Shown: positions 41,198 through 52,265, counted from the stretch's first letter. The stretch: DNA of 64,000 nt from Burkholderiales bacterium RIFCSPLOWO2_02_FULL_57_36 (GCA_001770855.1 MESE01000096.1:62001-126000), one strand, 5' to 3'. Program-made: numbers and translations. The notes: a model not told the origin generated them from the letters alone.

Positions 41198-42070
41198 TTA
41201 GGCCAATACCTCAATTGCCTGATTCTGCAGAAGCGCCAGCAAACGAGCGATCTCTTCGCGCATTTTGCGACGATCGACAATCATGTCCACCGCACCTTTT
41301 TGCACCAGGAATTCGGCACGCTGAAAGCCCTCCGGCAACTTTTCGCGTACCGTGTTTTCAATTACCCGCGGGCCCGCAAAGCCGATCAGCGCCTTCGGTT
41401 CGGCTATCACAACATCCCCCATGAAAGCGAACGAGGCGGAAACGCCACCCATGGTTGGATCGGTCAGTACCGAAATAAACGGCAATTTTTTTTCTGACAG
41501 CTTGGTCAGCATTGCCGTGGTCTTCGCCATTTGCATCAGGGACAATAGACCTTCCTGCATACGCGCACCGCCGGTTGCCGTAATGCAGATAAACGGCACC
41601 TTCTGTTCCAGCGCGATCTGAGCGCCGCGCACGAATCGCTCGCCGACCACCGATCCCATCGATCCGCCCATGAATTCAAATTCAAAGCACGCAACGACAA
41701 CAGGTAATGACTTGATGGCGCCGCCGAGGACGATCAAGGCATCGGTTTCGCCGGTCGCTTCCATCGCGGCCTTCAGGCGGTCCGGATATTTCTTGCTATC
41801 CTTGAACTTGAGTGAATCGATCGGCAATGTCTCATGGCCGATCTCATATCGTCCTTCGGCGTCGAGCAGCGAATCCAGGCGATCTCGCGCCCTGATACGC
41901 ATATGGTGGGCACATTTCGGACACACGTGAATATTGGATTCCAGATCGGTACGGTACAGCACTGCCTCGCACGACGGACATTTTACCCATAGGCCTTCCG
42001 GTACGGACTTGCGTGAAGCCGATTCTGAACGCTGAATACGTGGAGGAAGCAGTTTTTCTAGCCAGCTCAT
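41198..42070 (-). CDS. accD: Acetyl-CoA carboxylase carboxyltransferase, beta subunit
   Basis: Forms the carboxyltransferase with AccA in malonyl-CoA synthesis. 290 residues. The N-terminal zinc ribbon reads [20 protein letters not shown] then [10 protein letters not shown], with four cysteines. The crotonase-like domain shows [20 protein letters not shown] and [20 protein letters not shown]. The ATG at 42070 is preceded by GAGGTCACC; the frame is open to 42163 but that part is the promoter region. Confidence 0.96.
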   Translation of the reverse strand: MSWLEKLLPPRIQRSESASRKSVPEGLWVKCPSCEAVLYRTDLESNIHVCPKCAHHMRIRARDRLDSLLDAEGRYEIGHETLPIDSLKFKDSKKYPDRLKAAMEATGETDALIVLGGAIKSLPVVVACFEFEFMGGSMGSVVGERFVRGAQIALEQKVPFICITATGGARMQEGLLSLMQMAKTTAMLTKLSEKKLPFISVLTDPTMGGVSASFAFMGDVVIAEPKALIGFAGPRVIENTVREKLPEGFQRAEFLVQKGAVDMIVDRRKMREEIARLLALLQNQAIEVLA

Positions 42071-42099
42071 GGTGACCTCGTTAGTTTTATGTGTGCCGA

Positions 42100-42128
42100 A
42101 TTGTACCTCTCGTATTGCAATGCGCCAA
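42100..42128 (-). promoter_or_regulatory. Candidate sigma-70 promoter of accD
   Basis: Minus strand TTGGCG (42123-42128), 17-bp spacer, TACAAT (42100-42105), five of six matches at -10. It would start transcription roughly 20-25 bp before the accD ATG, in the 124 bp gap after trpA. Confidence 0.5.
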
Positions 42129-42194
42129 CTCCGTAAATCGAACTGGAATTGCGGCTTTGTCAAGCTACGATAAGGCGCCTTTCAACGTTCATTA

Positions 42195-42992
42195 TTATTT
42201 ATCCAATGCCTCGCGTATACCCCCAATAAACGCCTGCACCGCTGCCACCGCCTTGTCACGCGGGGTATTTTCCAGTTCTTGAATGATACGACTACCGATG
42301 ACCACCGCATCAGAAACGGACGCAATTGCCTTTGCGGTTGCTCCATCCCGGATGCCGAAGCCGACGCCGACCGGAACTGTGACGTGTTTTTTAATTCTCG
42401 GAATCATCGCCGCCACCGCTTCCAGATCGAGGTTGCCCGATCCGGTGACGCCTTTCAAAGACACATAGTACACATAGCCGCTGGCAATTTTTCCGACTTC
42501 CTTGATTCGATCGTCGGTAGAGGTCGGAGCCAGCAGAAAAATCGGATCAAGGCCATTTTCCTTCATGACAGCCGCGAACTCCTGGCATTCTTCCGGAGGA
42601 TAATCGACTACCAGCACGCCGTCCACGCCGGCTTCCCTGGCCGCAGGGATAAAAGAATTTATTCCCATGCGTTCGATTGGATTGGCATATCCCATCAAGA
42701 CCACCGGCGTGTTTTTGTTAACGCTACGAAATTCGCGCACCATTTCCAGCACATGGCGCAACCCGACGCCATGCGCCAGCGCTCTATCGGATGCACGCTG
42801 GATCACGGGACCATCAGCGGAAGGGTCGGAAAATGGCACCCCCAACTCAATGACATCAGCCCCGCCCGCAACCAATGCATGCATCAGCGGGACCGTCATT
42901 GCCGGATCAGGATCGCCCGCTGTAATAAAGGGGATTAATGCTGTTTTGTTTTGCGCCGCCAGAGCGGCAAGTGTTGACTGAATTCGGGACAT
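42195..42992 (-). CDS. trpA: Tryptophan synthase alpha subunit
   Basis: Cleaves indole-3-glycerol phosphate to indole and glyceraldehyde 3-phosphate, passing indole to TrpB. 265 residues. The family signature [20 protein letters not shown] contains the catalytic Glu near 49 and Asp near 60; [20 protein letters not shown] and [10 protein letters not shown] follow; [20 protein letters not shown] binds the phosphate. trpB lies 160 bp upstream; in many Burkholderia relatives another gene can occupy this gap, but here none was seen. Confidence 0.96.
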   Translation of the reverse strand: MSRIQSTLAALAAQNKTALIPFITAGDPDPAMTVPLMHALVAGGADVIELGVPFSDPSADGPVIQRASDRALAHGVGLRHVLEMVREFRSVNKNTPVVLMGYANPIERMGINSFIPAAREAGVDGVLVVDYPPEECQEFAAVMKENGLDPIFLLAPTSTDDRIKEVGKIASGYVYYVSLKGVTGSGNLDLEAVAAMIPRIKKHVTVPVGVGFGIRDGATAKAIASVSDAVVIGSRIIQELENTPRDKAVAAVQAFIGGIREALDK

Positions 42993-43152
42993 TATGCGGT
43001 TCGCCGTTTATTGTTGTCGTTTGGGTGAAGACTGTTCAACCGGATGCACTGCGCATTTCACGACACCTGCACCCGGATTTTGCCAGAACGACACACTGAT
43101 TATTGAATTGTATTTTCCGAACACAAGATGAATGTCTTGCGCACGCCCCGAA

Positions 43153-44421
43153 TTAGAATTTCTTTTTCATCCGCTCGGCGACGGTATGCATATCCTTGTC
43201 GCCGCGGCCGGACAAATTGACCAGAATGATCTTGTCCTTGGGTAAGGTTGCCGCAAATTTGGCGGCATAAGCCAAACCGTGGCTCGATTCCAAGGCCGGA
43301 ATAATGCCTTCGATGCGGCAGCAAGTATGAAACGCATCGATCGCTTCATCGTCGGTGATGGACACATACTGCGCACGCCCGGAATCCTTCAGCCACGCAT
43401 GCTCCGGCCCGACACCCGGGTAGTCCAAACCAGCGGATACCGAATGGGTTTCGATGACCTGCCCGTTTTCATCCTGCAGCAAGTAGGTGCGGTTGCCATG
43501 CAACACTCCCGGAGAGCCGGCCAGAAGCGATGCGGAATGCTTGCCGCTTTCAATCCCTTCGCCCGCCGCCTCGACACCGATCAACTGGACATCCTTGTTG
43601 TCGATATAAGGATAAAAAATACCCATTGCGTTCGATCCGCCGCCAATGCAGGCGATCACGTAGTCGGGCTGACGTCCGGTCATTTCCGGCATCTGCACCT
43701 TGCATTCCTCACCGATCACCGACTGAAAATCGCGCACCATCATCGGATACGGGTGCGGACCGGCGACGGTGCCGATGATATAGAAAGTGTTTTCGACATT
43801 GGTGACCCAATCGCGCATCGCTTCGTTGAGCGCATCCTTCAGCGTCTTCGATCCGGATTCGACCGGCACCACGGTCGCGCCGAGCAATTCCATGCGATAG
43901 ACATTCTGTACTTGGCGCTTGACGTCTTCGCTGCCCATATAGACCACGCATTCCATGCCGAAACGCGCGCAAATAGTCGCGGTGGCAACGCCGTGCTGGC
44001 CTGCGCCGGTCTCGGCAATCACGCGCGGCTTGCCCATGCGCTTTGCCAGCAATGCCTGGCCAATCACGTTATTGATCTTGTGTGCACCGGTATGATTCAA
44101 GTCTTCGCGCTTGAAGTAAATTTGAGCGCCGCCCATCATTTCAGACCAGCGCTTGGCATGGTAAATCGGGCTGGGCCGACCGACGAAATGCTTCAGTTCG
44201 CTATGGAATTCGGCAAGGAATTCCGGATCGTCCTTGAAATGCGCATACGCTTCCTTCAGTTCGGTAAGCGCGTGCGTAAGCGTCTCCGAAACAAAGCTGC
44301 CGCCGTACTGACCGAAGTGGCCCTTTGCATCGGGAAGATTATATTCGGCTGCCTGATGCAGCGCCGTGGCAGGCATTGCCTGACGCTCGGCAAGACTGCC
44401 GAGCCCGTCCAGTTCTTTCAT
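43153..44421 (-). CDS. trpB: Tryptophan synthase beta subunit
   Basis: PLP enzyme that joins indole and serine. 422 residues with an N-terminal extension of about 25 residues before [20 protein letters not shown]. The PLP lysine lies in [20 protein letters not shown], phosphate binding is at [15 protein letters not shown], and [20 protein letters not shown] is present. The ATG at 44421 has AGAGAGAACATC upstream; an internal ATG (MPATALHQ) is a possible shorter start. It lies 21 bp after trpF. Confidence 0.96.
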   Translation of the reverse strand: MKELDGLGSLAERQAMPATALHQAAEYNLPDAKGHFGQYGGSFVSETLTHALTELKEAYAHFKDDPEFLAEFHSELKHFVGRPSPIYHAKRWSEMMGGAQIYFKREDLNHTGAHKINNVIGQALLAKRMGKPRVIAETGAGQHGVATATICARFGMECVVYMGSEDVKRQVQNVYRMELLGATVVPVESGSKTLKDALNEAMRDWVTNVENTFYIIGTVAGPHPYPMMVRDFQSVIGEECKVQMPEMTGRQPDYVIACIGGGSNAMGIFYPYIDNKDVQLIGVEAAGEGIESGKHSASLLAGSPGVLHGNRTYLLQDENGQVIETHSVSAGLDYPGVGPEHAWLKDSGRAQYVSITDDEAIDAFHTCCRIEGIIPALESSHGLAYAAKFAATLPKDKIILVNLSGRGDKDMHTVAERMKKKF

Positions 44422-44442
44422 GATGTTCTCTCTACTGTTTTT

Positions 44443-45111
44443 CTATCGAGTGATAGCATCCGCCGAGCGCACCGCATCGACAAAGGCGCGCATCCTGGCG
44501 GAATCCTTGACGCCCTTGGCGAATTCGATGCCGCTGCTGACATCGACTGCAAACGGGCGTACGCGAGCCACGGCGTCAGTCGCGTTTTGTACGCTCAAGC
44601 CACCACTTAAAACGACCCGAGGCGCGAGTTCTTCTGGAATGAGAGACCAATCGAAAACCTTTCCACTGCCGCCAAATTCGTCGACCCATGTGTCCAGAAG
44701 CAATCCGGAAAACAAGTCACTGGCGGCGCGACTATCGTGCTCGTATTTTAACAAATCGGCGGCTTGCATATCCGGCTTGACACGAATCACTCGAAGAAAT
44801 GGTCTATTGACCGCCCTTGCCGTCTCACAACACAGCTCCAGCGTCTCGTCGCCATGAAATTGCAACAATGATACGGGTGCTCGTGCGACAGTGTCGATAA
44901 CCTGCGCCGAGGATGCATTGACGAACAGGCCGACCGTCGTGACAAAACCGGGCACGCAGGATAATAGCCGTGATGCCAGATCGGGTGCCACATAACGCGG
45001 ACTGCCTGGATAAAAGACAAATCCGAGCGCGTCGGCGCCGGCCGCGACGGCAGCTTGCACGTCATCGGCTCGGGTCATACCACACAGCTTGATTCGGGTA
45101 CGGTGCGTCAT
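44443..45111 (-). CDS. trpF: Phosphoribosylanthranilate isomerase
   Basis: Amadori isomerisation step of tryptophan synthesis. 222-residue TIM barrel. RIKLCGMTRADDVQAAVAAG carries the catalytic cysteine; ADALGFVFYPGSPRYV and LLQFHGDET are family signatures; LLLDTWVDEFGGSGKVFDWS contains the catalytic aspartate; VVLSGGLSVQNATDAVA and AVDVSSGIEFAKGVKD bind phosphate. It sits between truA and trpB, the usual order in this group. Confidence 0.95.
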   Translation of the reverse strand: MTHRTRIKLCGMTRADDVQAAVAAGADALGFVFYPGSPRYVAPDLASRLLSCVPGFVTTVGLFVNASSAQVIDTVARAPVSLLQFHGDETLELCCETARAVNRPFLRVIRVKPDMQAADLLKYEHDSRAASDLFSGLLLDTWVDEFGGSGKVFDWSLIPEELAPRVVLSGGLSVQNATDAVARVRPFAVDVSSGIEFAKGVKDSARMRAFVDAVRSADAITR

Positions 45112-45138
45112 GTCAGCGATTGATTCTCTGGAAATTTA

Positions 45139-45939
45139 TTAGACTATCCACGGCAATGTTGATGTTACTTCTTGCGGCAGTTTCCATTTGCTATCGTAGT
45201 CGATTTTCGCCAAATAGAGGCCGTCGGGCATAAAAGTCGGCGCCGCGTGATTCCGGTCTTTACCGTGCAACACTTCGCTTAGCCAATCCGGCGGCTGAGC
45301 GCCGCTGCCGGCGACAATCAGCGACCCCACGATGTTGCGTACCATGTGATGCAGGAACGCATTGGCATGCAAAGTGAAAATGATTATATTGCCGCGCCGC
45401 TCGATGCCGATGTCATGCATGGTCCTTACCGGCGACTTTGCCTGGCATTCGGACGAGCGAAATGCGGAAAAATCGTGCGTCCCTACCAGATGCCGCGCAG
45501 CACTGCGCATCGGTTCGATTGCAAGCGGACGAAATGCCCAGCCAGCCTTGCCTTTTAAAAGCGGTGAGCGAACCGGATGGTTATACAAGACATATTGATA
45601 TGTGCGCGCGGTTGCGCTGAAACGAGCGTGGAAATCGGCGAGCGGATCAGGCTTGACCTCGCAGGCCCAGCGCACCGCAATCGACGAAGGCAAGGACGCA
45701 TTTACACCCCTTACCCATGAAAACGTCTCGCGGTCGACTTCCGTATCAACGTGAACTACCTGCTCGATCGCGTGTACGCCCGCGTCGGTACGGCCGGCGC
45801 ACACCGTTGCAACATCGGCCTGCGTAAATTTCTTCAAGGCCTGTTCCAGGCGGTCCTGCACCGTGTTGCCGGTTAATTGGGTTTGCCACCCATGCCAGGA
45901 CGCACCGTCGTACTGAACACCGAGAACAATACGTTTCAA
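45139..45939 (-). CDS. truA: tRNA pseudouridine(38-40) synthase
   Basis: Makes pseudouridine at positions 38-40 of tRNA anticodon arms. With a TTG start at 45939 the protein is 266 residues, the normal length: MKRIVLGVQYDGASWHGWQT, catalytic D52 in CAGRTDAGVHAIEQVVH, and RTYQYVLYNHP, FHHMVRNIVGSL-type motifs (HHMVRNIVGSLIVAG). The frame stays open far upstream into fimV, but the ATG at 45987 lies inside the fimV terminator hairpin, so the TTG with GGATTC upstream is preferred. Confidence 0.92.
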   Translation of the reverse strand: MKRIVLGVQYDGASWHGWQTQLTGNTVQDRLEQALKKFTQADVATVCAGRTDAGVHAIEQVVHVDTEVDRETFSWVRGVNASLPSSIAVRWACEVKPDPLADFHARFSATARTYQYVLYNHPVRSPLLKGKAGWAFRPLAIEPMRSAARHLVGTHDFSAFRSSECQAKSPVRTMHDIGIERRGNIIIFTLHANAFLHHMVRNIVGSLIVAGSGAQPPDWLSEVLHGKDRNHAAPTFMPDGLYLAKIDYDSKWKLPQEVTSTLPWIV

Positions 45940-45962
45940 TTCGAATCCAGTTTTGCCTAGAG

Positions 45963-46001
45963 AAAAAAACAAAACGGGCGCAAGCATCACGCCGCGCCCG
46001 T
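45963..46001 (-). terminator. Intrinsic terminator of fimV
   Basis: Minus strand ACGGGCGC and GCGCCCGT form a perfect 8-bp stem with a 12-base loop, followed by TTTTGTTTTTTT. It lies 18 bp after the fimV stop and 24 bp before the truA start. Confidence 0.85.
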
Positions 46002-46018
46002 CTCCTTGATAATTGCTT

Positions 46019-48997
46019 TTACGCGATTTTTTGCAGTATCGATTTCGCTTTTTCAGTCTGCTCGGAAGTCCCGCCTTTGACGACTTCGTCGAGCAGTTCA
46101 CGCGCGCCCTCCTTGTCGCCGATTTCCTGATATGCAATCGCCAAATCAAGCTTCGTCGCCATCTCGGCCAGGTTGGAGTCACCAGCTTCATGCGCCGCTT
46201 CGCTGACAGTCGCCATCGATTCCGCCGACGCCAGATCAAGGCTGATTCCGGATAAATCGAATTCTTGCGCTGCCGTTCCACTCACGGCAGATGAGGTCGC
46301 ATTTGGCTTTCCAAAAGCAAGTGAATCATTCAAATCCAGCGACGAAAGTTCTTCGATCTCCACATCCGGAGTTTCTTCGGTTGCGGCTGCTTCCGGTTCG
46401 GGAGCATGTTTGGCTGCAAAACTGTCCAGATTAAAATCGAAATCCAGCCCATTGTCAGCCGAAGCGACTTCAGCAGGAGATTTCGAGGCCTCCGTGTTCT
46501 TTGGCTGATCCGGTTCCTTTATACCCAGACCCGGGAGATCAAAGTCAAAATCCAGTCCCGCTGGAGCCGCAGTCTCAACCACGGCAGGTGCCGCCGCCGG
46601 CGCTTTCGGCTTTACCGGCTCTTCCGCCGGCATTGAGAAAACTTCAGCGGCCGCACTCGGGGCCTTCATGTCAAGATCCGGCAGTGCGCTCGCGGTAGAG
46701 CCAACCGTATTGTCAAAATAGGATGGGCCGGATTCGACCGTATCAAGGCTTTCGAGCGGTGGCACCGAAGTCTGCGTCGTATTAAGCAACGCGTCGAGGT
46801 TCAACTCGTCCAGTGGTTGCGTGGGTGCTGTGAGCGCCGCGGTTTTGGCGACCACGGCGTCAGGCGGTTTTCCGCCTGCATAGAGTGGGTTCTGCGGATC
46901 GATCTCCACGCCCAAACCAGCGGCCTGCTCCCAGTCGTCACCCTCGCCTTTGGTAATGCTGTACAGCTCGCTTGCCAGTAGTTCGAATGCACGGAGATCC
47001 TTGCGGTTTGCGTAGATTTCCAAAAGCTTGACGCGTACGGCATTTCGATCCGGTTGAGTGCGCAACGCCTCCTTCAGGATTTCTTCCGCCTGCGCATCGC
47101 GGCCGTAGGCGATATAGACATCCGCTTCTGCTACCGGATCGACTTCGTTGGTATCGAGTTGGCTCGCCGAAGGCGCGAAGTTTGAATTGAATACGCTGTT
47201 ATTCGTATCGACACTCTGACCGCCGGTCGACCCAAATAACGAATTTGCCGTCAGGTTGCTTGAGTCCGTAAGAATTGCACTCTCATTGAAGTCTTTCTGC
47301 AATTTCTTTTTGCGACGCGCGCTATAAATCCCGAACGCCCCTAACACAGCCAAAAGACCTCCCATCAACGCCAGCATCAATGGATTCTCGAGCACATCGT
47401 CGATCAGACTGGTTTCCATCGGCTCCGCGGGTATTGCGGGCGGCGGCGTTACTGCCGGCTTTACCTGACTTGGCGTTGCCGTTTTGGCATCGGCGGTATT
47501 GGATGCAGGTGCTGCCGAATCGCCACTTGGCTTTGGTTCCGGAGCAGGTATCGCGACATCAGGCCCGGGAGTATCGGCTGTCGTTGCCGCAGGAGCAGGC
47601 GCCGCTGCAGCAGGAAGGGCCGTGGATGTTGGCGGAGCAGCGGCTGCAGGCGCGGTAGCCGGCGCAGCGGGTGCATTAGCGGCCGTCGCGGTCGAAGGCG
47701 GAACTGCCGCAGTGGTATTGGATACGGCCGTCGCCGGTGCCGACGGCACGGGATTAAGCTTGGCAACATCGACTTGGTTTTGTATTTTCGCTAGATCTTT
47801 ATTTTTGAGTTCGAGAATTTTTTGCAGGTCGGCGACATTTTTCTCCAGCTCTTTGACTCGCGCATTGGCTTCGGCAAGTGCTTTTTCCTTGGCGATTCCA
47901 TCTTCCGCAATCGCGGCGCTGTTACCCCCCTTGTCGGCACCCGCGGCCGCGGCACCTGATCTCGACAGTTTCAGCTTGTCTTTTGCTTCGCTGGCAGCGC
48001 TCGGCTGCTCTTCCACTTTGGCCGTAATTTTCCCGGTAGCGCTTTGCTTCGCCTCGTCGGATTTTTGTGGTGCTGCATTCATGGCCTGCTCGGCCAGTTT
48101 ATTCCTGTAATTATTGAAATCAACTGACTGCGCGACGACGACGCGCTTGGCTTCAGCATTGGGAATAGCACGTGCCGTCTCGGCGTCGGGTATTGACAGA
48201 ATCTGGCCGGCCCGCAAACGATTGATGTTATTACCAATAAAAGCATTTGGATTGGCGCGCTGCAGTCCAATCAGCATTTGATCAAGCGAAATTCCGTCTG
48301 GCTTGTATTGGCCGGCAATCTTGCCGAGGGTGTCTCCCGATTTGACTTGGTAATCATCCGGGGACGCAAGATTGTTTGCACCGCCACGAGGCTGGACAGT
48401 ACCGGCACTTCTTGGCGGCGCAGGCGCCTTACTCAGGGATACCGGGCTTTCCGTTGCCGATGGTTGTGGTACGGATTCAGCTCGCGTAACCTGCGGCGAT
48501 GCTTTTTGGATCGGCGAACTTGGTGCGCTCGGTGCTGCAATCTGGACCGGCTGCGTTCTGCGCAAGTCCGGCGGGTCCAGCAGGAATGTATATTCTCTCA
48601 CCAGCCGGCTGTTGCCTCCGCCAAGCTCCAATAACATATCGACGAACGGCTCATTGATAGGCTGTGAGGAAGTGATACGGACGACTTGCTTGCCGCCTCG
48701 TTGTTCAACGACAAATCGCAGGGCAAACAGTGCAGGGTTGAATTCGACATTCGCCTGCCGGAATGCCTCGACGGATGCGAGCTTGACCGATAACGCTTCC
48801 GCTTCGTCCTTGGACACCGAAGTTAATTCGATTTCGGCATGCAATGGCTGTCCCAGCGAGGACAACACAGTCAATTTCCCTAGTCCGGCTCCATATGCGT
48901 TTGAGAACAGCACTGCGGAAACAACAGCCGCACTAAGTGTTTTCAGGCTAAATGTAATGAATTTCGGCTGAGTGTTTATACGCATTTTCAGTGACAT
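46019..48997 (-). CDS. fimV: FimV-family pilus and polarity protein
   Basis: A 992-residue inner-membrane protein. The N-terminal signal-like segment TLSAAVVSAVLFSNAYG is followed by the FimV domain start GLGKLTVLSSLGQPLHAEIE. A LysM domain lies at about 225-275 (YQVKSGDTLGKIAGQYKPDG), then a coiled coil, an Ala/Pro-rich linker, one membrane helix (LMLALMGGLLAVLGAFGIYS), and a cytoplasmic acidic part with TPRs ending in DLAIAYQEIGDKEGARELLD, the conserved C-terminal FimV module. FimV organises polar type IV pili and cAMP signalling in Pseudomonas. Start ATG 48997; ORF extension to 49039 is less likely. Confidence 0.92.
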   Translation of the reverse strand: MSLKMRINTQPKFITFSLKTLSAAVVSAVLFSNAYGAGLGKLTVLSSLGQPLHAEIELTSVSKDEAEALSVKLASVEAFRQANVEFNPALFALRFVVEQRGGKQVVRITSSQPINEPFVDMLLELGGGNSRLVREYTFLLDPPDLRRTQPVQIAAPSAPSSPIQKASPQVTRAESVPQPSATESPVSLSKAPAPPRSAGTVQPRGGANNLASPDDYQVKSGDTLGKIAGQYKPDGISLDQMLIGLQRANPNAFIGNNINRLRAGQILSIPDAETARAIPNAEAKRVVVAQSVDFNNYRNKLAEQAMNAAPQKSDEAKQSATGKITAKVEEQPSAASEAKDKLKLSRSGAAAAGADKGGNSAAIAEDGIAKEKALAEANARVKELEKNVADLQKILELKNKDLAKIQNQVDVAKLNPVPSAPATAVSNTTAAVPPSTATAANAPAAPATAPAAAAPPTSTALPAAAAPAPAATTADTPGPDVAIPAPEPKPSGDSAAPASNTADAKTATPSQVKPAVTPPPAIPAEPMETSLIDDVLENPLMLALMGGLLAVLGAFGIYSARRKKKLQKDFNESAILTDSSNLTANSLFGSTGGQSVDTNNSVFNSNFAPSASQLDTNEVDPVAEADVYIAYGRDAQAEEILKEALRTQPDRNAVRVKLLEIYANRKDLRAFELLASELYSITKGEGDDWEQAAGLGVEIDPQNPLYAGGKPPDAVVAKTAALTAPTQPLDELNLDALLNTTQTSVPPLESLDTVESGPSYFDNTVGSTASALPDLDMKAPSAAAEVFSMPAEEPVKPKAPAAAPAVVETAAPAGLDFDFDLPGLGIKEPDQPKNTEASKSPAEVASADNGLDFDFNLDSFAAKHAPEPEAAATEETPDVEIEELSSLDLNDSLAFGKPNATSSAVSGTAAQEFDLSGISLDLASAESMATVSEAAHEAGDSNLAEMATKLDLAIAYQEIGDKEGARELLDEVVKGGTSEQTEKAKSILQKIA

Positions 48998-49125
48998 AAA
49001 TTGGAATTCCGTTCGCGTATGTTGCGGGAACACAAGCATCGCTTCGATTTATCATTGCTTGGGGAACTTTCACATTATCATCATGGACTTACGCGCGCAA
49101 GCGTAACCATCTTCGCAGGATGTGC

Positions 49126-49166
49126 AAAACCCGCCAATTCCCTCGTCCCGGAGACCACTTGGCGGG
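49126..49166 (-). terminator. Candidate terminator after asd
   Basis: CCCGCCAA and TTGGCGGG form a perfect 8-bp stem around a 21-base loop, followed by TTTTGC on the minus strand, about 50 bp after the asd stop and before fimV. Confidence 0.6.
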
Positions 49167-49214
49167 CTAACGTTGCAGATTGACAACACAGCAGGTCTGA
49201 AACCGATCCTGGAC

Positions 49215-50354
49215 TCAAGCTTCGAGCACGATTCTCAGCATTCGGCGCAGCGGTTCGGCGGCCCCCCATAATAATTGATCGCCGACCGTGAAAGCGGATA
49301 AATAATCGTTACCCATTTGCATTTTCCGCAACCGTCCGACCGGTATGGTCAAGTTGCCCGTCACCGCCGCCGGCGTCAGGTCCCGCATTGATGCTTCGCG
49401 GTTGTTGGGGACGACTTTGACCCATTGATTGTGGCTGGCGATGATGTCGTTGAGTTCATCGAGCGGGACGTCTTTCCTGAGCTTGATCGTCAGCGCCTGC
49501 GAATGGCAACGCATGGCGCCGACCCGTACGCACAGTCCGTCAACCGGAATTGCGTTGCCGGCGTCGCTGCCAAATGCGGCACCCCGACCGAGAATCTTGT
49601 TGGTTTCGGCACCGGCTTTCCACTCTTCGCGCGAAACACCGTTACCCAGATCCTTGTCGATCCATGGAATCAGGTTCCCGCCCAGCGGCACGCCGAATTG
49701 CTTTACTTCATCAGCGTTCATCGAATGTTGCTTGGCCAGTACTTTACGATCGATTTCGAGTATCGCGGAAGCCGGATCGTCCAGCAATGCCTTTACTTCC
49801 GCATTGATAGAGCCGAATTGCGTCAGCAACTCGCGCATGTGCTGCGCACCGCCGCCGGAAGCCGCCTGATAAGTCATCGACGTCATCCACTCGATCAAGT
49901 CGTGCTGAAACAACCCGCCCAATCCCATCAGCATGCACGACACGGTACAGTTACCGCCGACATAATTCTTCACGCCTCGGCTCAATGCCGATTTGATCAC
50001 GCCCAGATTGACCGGATCAAGAATGATGATCGCGTCATCCTTCATGCGTAGCGTGGACGCCGCATCGATCCAGTAGCCGTCCCAGCCGGCCGCGCGCAGC
50101 TTGGGAAATACTTCGGTCGTGTAGTCGCCGCCCTGACAGGTAATAATGATGTCGCACTTCTTCAGCGAGTCGATATCGCCGGCATCCTTCAGCGTGGTTT
50201 CGTTCTTCGCCATTGCCGGCGCTTTGCCGCCGGTATTGGAAGTTGAAAAGAATACAGGTTCGATATGCGCAAAATCGCCTTCCTGCTGCATACGCTGCAT
50301 CAAGACCGAACCCACCATGCCACGCCAACCGACCAAGCCAACCAGTTTCATCAT
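49215..50354 (-). CDS. asd: Aspartate-semialdehyde dehydrogenase
   Basis: Reduces aspartyl phosphate to the semialdehyde used for lysine, threonine, methionine and diaminopimelate. 379 residues. The NADP motif is [18 protein letters not shown]; the catalytic cysteine is in [20 protein letters not shown] near residue 135; [20 protein letters not shown] carries the later arginine and histidine. Two ATGs in tandem (50354, 50351) follow AGGGAAAG. A GGCCGGGT stem-loop at 50371-50389 lies just before that ribosome binding site. Confidence 0.96.
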   Translation of the reverse strand: MMKLVGLVGWRGMVGSVLMQRMQQEGDFAHIEPVFFSTSNTGGKAPAMAKNETTLKDAGDIDSLKKCDIIITCQGGDYTTEVFPKLRAAGWDGYWIDAASTLRMKDDAIIILDPVNLGVIKSALSRGVKNYVGGNCTVSCMLMGLGGLFQHDLIEWMTSMTYQAASGGGAQHMRELLTQFGSINAEVKALLDDPASAILEIDRKVLAKQHSMNADEVKQFGVPLGGNLIPWIDKDLGNGVSREEWKAGAETNKILGRGAAFGSDAGNAIPVDGLCVRVGAMRCHSQALTIKLRKDVPLDELNDIIASHNQWVKVVPNNREASMRDLTPAAVTGNLTIPVGRLRKMQMGNDYLSAFTVGDQLLWGAAEPLRRMLRIVLEA

Positions 50355-50370
50355 CTTTCCCTAAAATTCA

Positions 50371-50389
50371 GGCCGGGTCCCACCCGGCC
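50371..50389 (-). other. Stem-loop between leuB and asd
   Basis: GGCCGGGT-3-ACCCGGCC is a perfect 8-bp stem with a three-base loop, followed by TGAATTTT on the minus strand. It lies about 45 bp after the leuB stop and 17 bp before the asd start. It may act as partial terminator or mRNA processing and stability element. Confidence 0.4.
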
Positions 50390-50433
50390 ATTGTTATCAA
50401 CATCATGCTAGGCGGCATCCGCCCGGTTTGACC

Positions 50434-51504
50434 TCAGGCCAGTGCCTTGACTACGGCATCGCCCATTTCATTGGTTCCAATCCTGGTGCAACCCTGCTCA
50501 TGAATATCGGCAGTGCGCAGGCCCTGTGCCAGCACCATTTTGACTGCCGATTCTACACGGTCCGCCTGCTCGGGTTTATTCAATGAAAAACGCAGCATCA
50601 TCGCTGCCGACAGGATCGTTGCGAGCGGATTGGCAATGCCTTTGCCTGCAATATCGGGCGCCGAACCGTGCGACGGCTCATACAAGCCCTTGTTGTTTGC
50701 ATCCAGCGAAGCCGATGGCAACATGCCGATCGATCCGGTCAACATCGCCGCCGCATCCGACAGGATGTCGCCAAACATGTTGCCGGTCACGATCACGTCG
50801 AACTTCTTCGGTGCACGCACCAATTGCATCGCCGCATTGTCGACATACATATGGTCCAGCGCGACCTCCGGATATTCTTTATGGACGTCGGTGACCACCT
50901 CTTTCCAGAACTGGAAAGTCTCCAGCACATTGGCCTTGTCGACACTGGTCAACCGCTTGCCGCGTTTTTGCGCCGCCTGAAACGCGACGTGCGCAATGCG
51001 TCGGATTTCAGGTTCGGCGTAGCGCATCGTATCGAAACCTTCGCGCGCCCCTTTGAACGGGCCATCCGGCGCTTCGCGCATGCCGCGCGGCTGGCCGAAA
51101 TAAATATCGCCGGTCAATTCCCGGATAATCAGGATATCCAGTCCGGACACCACTTCCGGCTTCAAGGTCGAAGCGCCCGCCAGTTCCGGGTACAGAATCG
51201 CCGGACGCAGATTGGCAAACAAGTTCAGGTTCTTGCGCAAGCCGAGAATTGCCTGTTCCGGGCGCAAGGCGCGCTCCAGCGTATCGTATTTCCAGTCGCC
51301 GACCGAGCCGAACAGAATCGCATCCGCTTGCTGCGCCAGCTTTAGTGTGGCTTCCGGTAGCGGATGTCCGTGCGCTTCATATCCTGCGCCGCCGACCGGC
51401 GCAGTTTCCATTTCGAATTTTTCGCCCAGCGCGCTCAATACCTTGACCGCCTGCTCGATGATTTCCGGACCGATGCCGTCGCCCGGCAAAATTGCGATTT
51501 TCAT
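50434..51504 (-). CDS. leuB: 3-isopropylmalate dehydrogenase
   Basis: NAD-dependent oxidative decarboxylation in leucine synthesis. 356 residues, family length. [20 protein letters not shown] opens the protein; [11 protein letters not shown]-like [17 protein letters not shown] and the dehydrogenase signature [20 protein letters not shown], then [20 protein letters not shown]. It lies 31 bp after leuD. Confidence 0.97.
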   Translation of the reverse strand: MKIAILPGDGIGPEIIEQAVKVLSALGEKFEMETAPVGGAGYEAHGHPLPEATLKLAQQADAILFGSVGDWKYDTLERALRPEQAILGLRKNLNLFANLRPAILYPELAGASTLKPEVVSGLDILIIRELTGDIYFGQPRGMREAPDGPFKGAREGFDTMRYAEPEIRRIAHVAFQAAQKRGKRLTSVDKANVLETFQFWKEVVTDVHKEYPEVALDHMYVDNAAMQLVRAPKKFDVIVTGNMFGDILSDAAAMLTGSIGMLPSASLDANNKGLYEPSHGSAPDIAGKGIANPLATILSAAMMLRFSLNKPEQADRVESAVKMVLAQGLRTADIHEQGCTRIGTNEMGDAVVKALA

Positions 51505-51535
51505 GTTGTTCTTGAAGTTGTACTGCGGAGTTTAA

Positions 51536-52183
51536 TTAAATCGTATTGGCCAGCCATGGCCGCAACGCGATATGCCGCTCTTCGAACGCACGAATCTTGT
51601 CCGCATGCTGCAGTGTCAGACCGATGTCGTCGAGGCCGTTGAGCAGGCAGTACTTGCGAAACGCGTCTACCTCGAACAGATAGGTCGTACCGCCGTCAAT
51701 GGTACTGACCATCTGCTTTTCGAGATCGATGGCAAGACGGAAGCCTGGGAATGCCCTGACTTCATTGAACAGGTGGTCGATCTGCGCTTCGGGCAACACG
51801 ATCGGCAGCAAGCCGTTCTTGAAGCAATTGTTAAAGAAGATTTCGGCAAAGCTCGGAGCGATGATCGCGCGAAAACCGTACTGTTCCAATGCCCACGGCG
51901 CGTGTTCGCGTGACGATCCGCAACCGAAATTCTTGCGGGCCAGCAGAATAGAAGCACCTTGGTAGCGCGGCTGGTTCAGTACAAAATCAGGATTCAGCGG
52001 CCTCTTGGAATTGTCTCGGCCCGGCTCACCATGGTCGAGGTAGCGCCACTCATCAAACAGATTCGGCCCGAAACCGGTACGCTGAATCGACTTCAGGAAC
52101 TGTTTTGGAATGATCGCGTCGGTATCGACGTTGGCTCGATCCAGCGGTGCAACCAGTCCATCGAGAATATTGAATTTATTCAT
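51536..52183 (-). CDS. leuD: 3-isopropylmalate dehydratase, small subunit
   Basis: Swivelling domain of isopropylmalate isomerase, acting with LeuC. 215 residues. [20 protein letters not shown] is the N-terminal signature; [20 protein letters not shown] binds substrate; [20 protein letters not shown] follows. It is separated from leuC by the entericidin-like gene, a common arrangement in Burkholderiales. Confidence 0.97.
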   Translation of the reverse strand: MNKFNILDGLVAPLDRANVDTDAIIPKQFLKSIQRTGFGPNLFDEWRYLDHGEPGRDNSKRPLNPDFVLNQPRYQGASILLARKNFGCGSSREHAPWALEQYGFRAIIAPSFAEIFFNNCFKNGLLPIVLPEAQIDHLFNEVRAFPGFRLAIDLEKQMVSTIDGGTTYLFEVDAFRKYCLLNGLDDIGLTLQHADKIRAFEERHIALRPWLANTI

Positions 52184-52265
52184 ACTGTTTCAAAGTTTTG
52201 GTTTTGGTACCGCGCCGAATAGTCTTCCAGTCAGGCGCGTTATCCTTACGTCAAACGCAAATTGC

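Noticed and set aside
43279-44610. A 443-codon plus-strand ORF opposite trpB and the end of trpF
   Set aside because: Shadow of trpB; no motif and unlikely composition.
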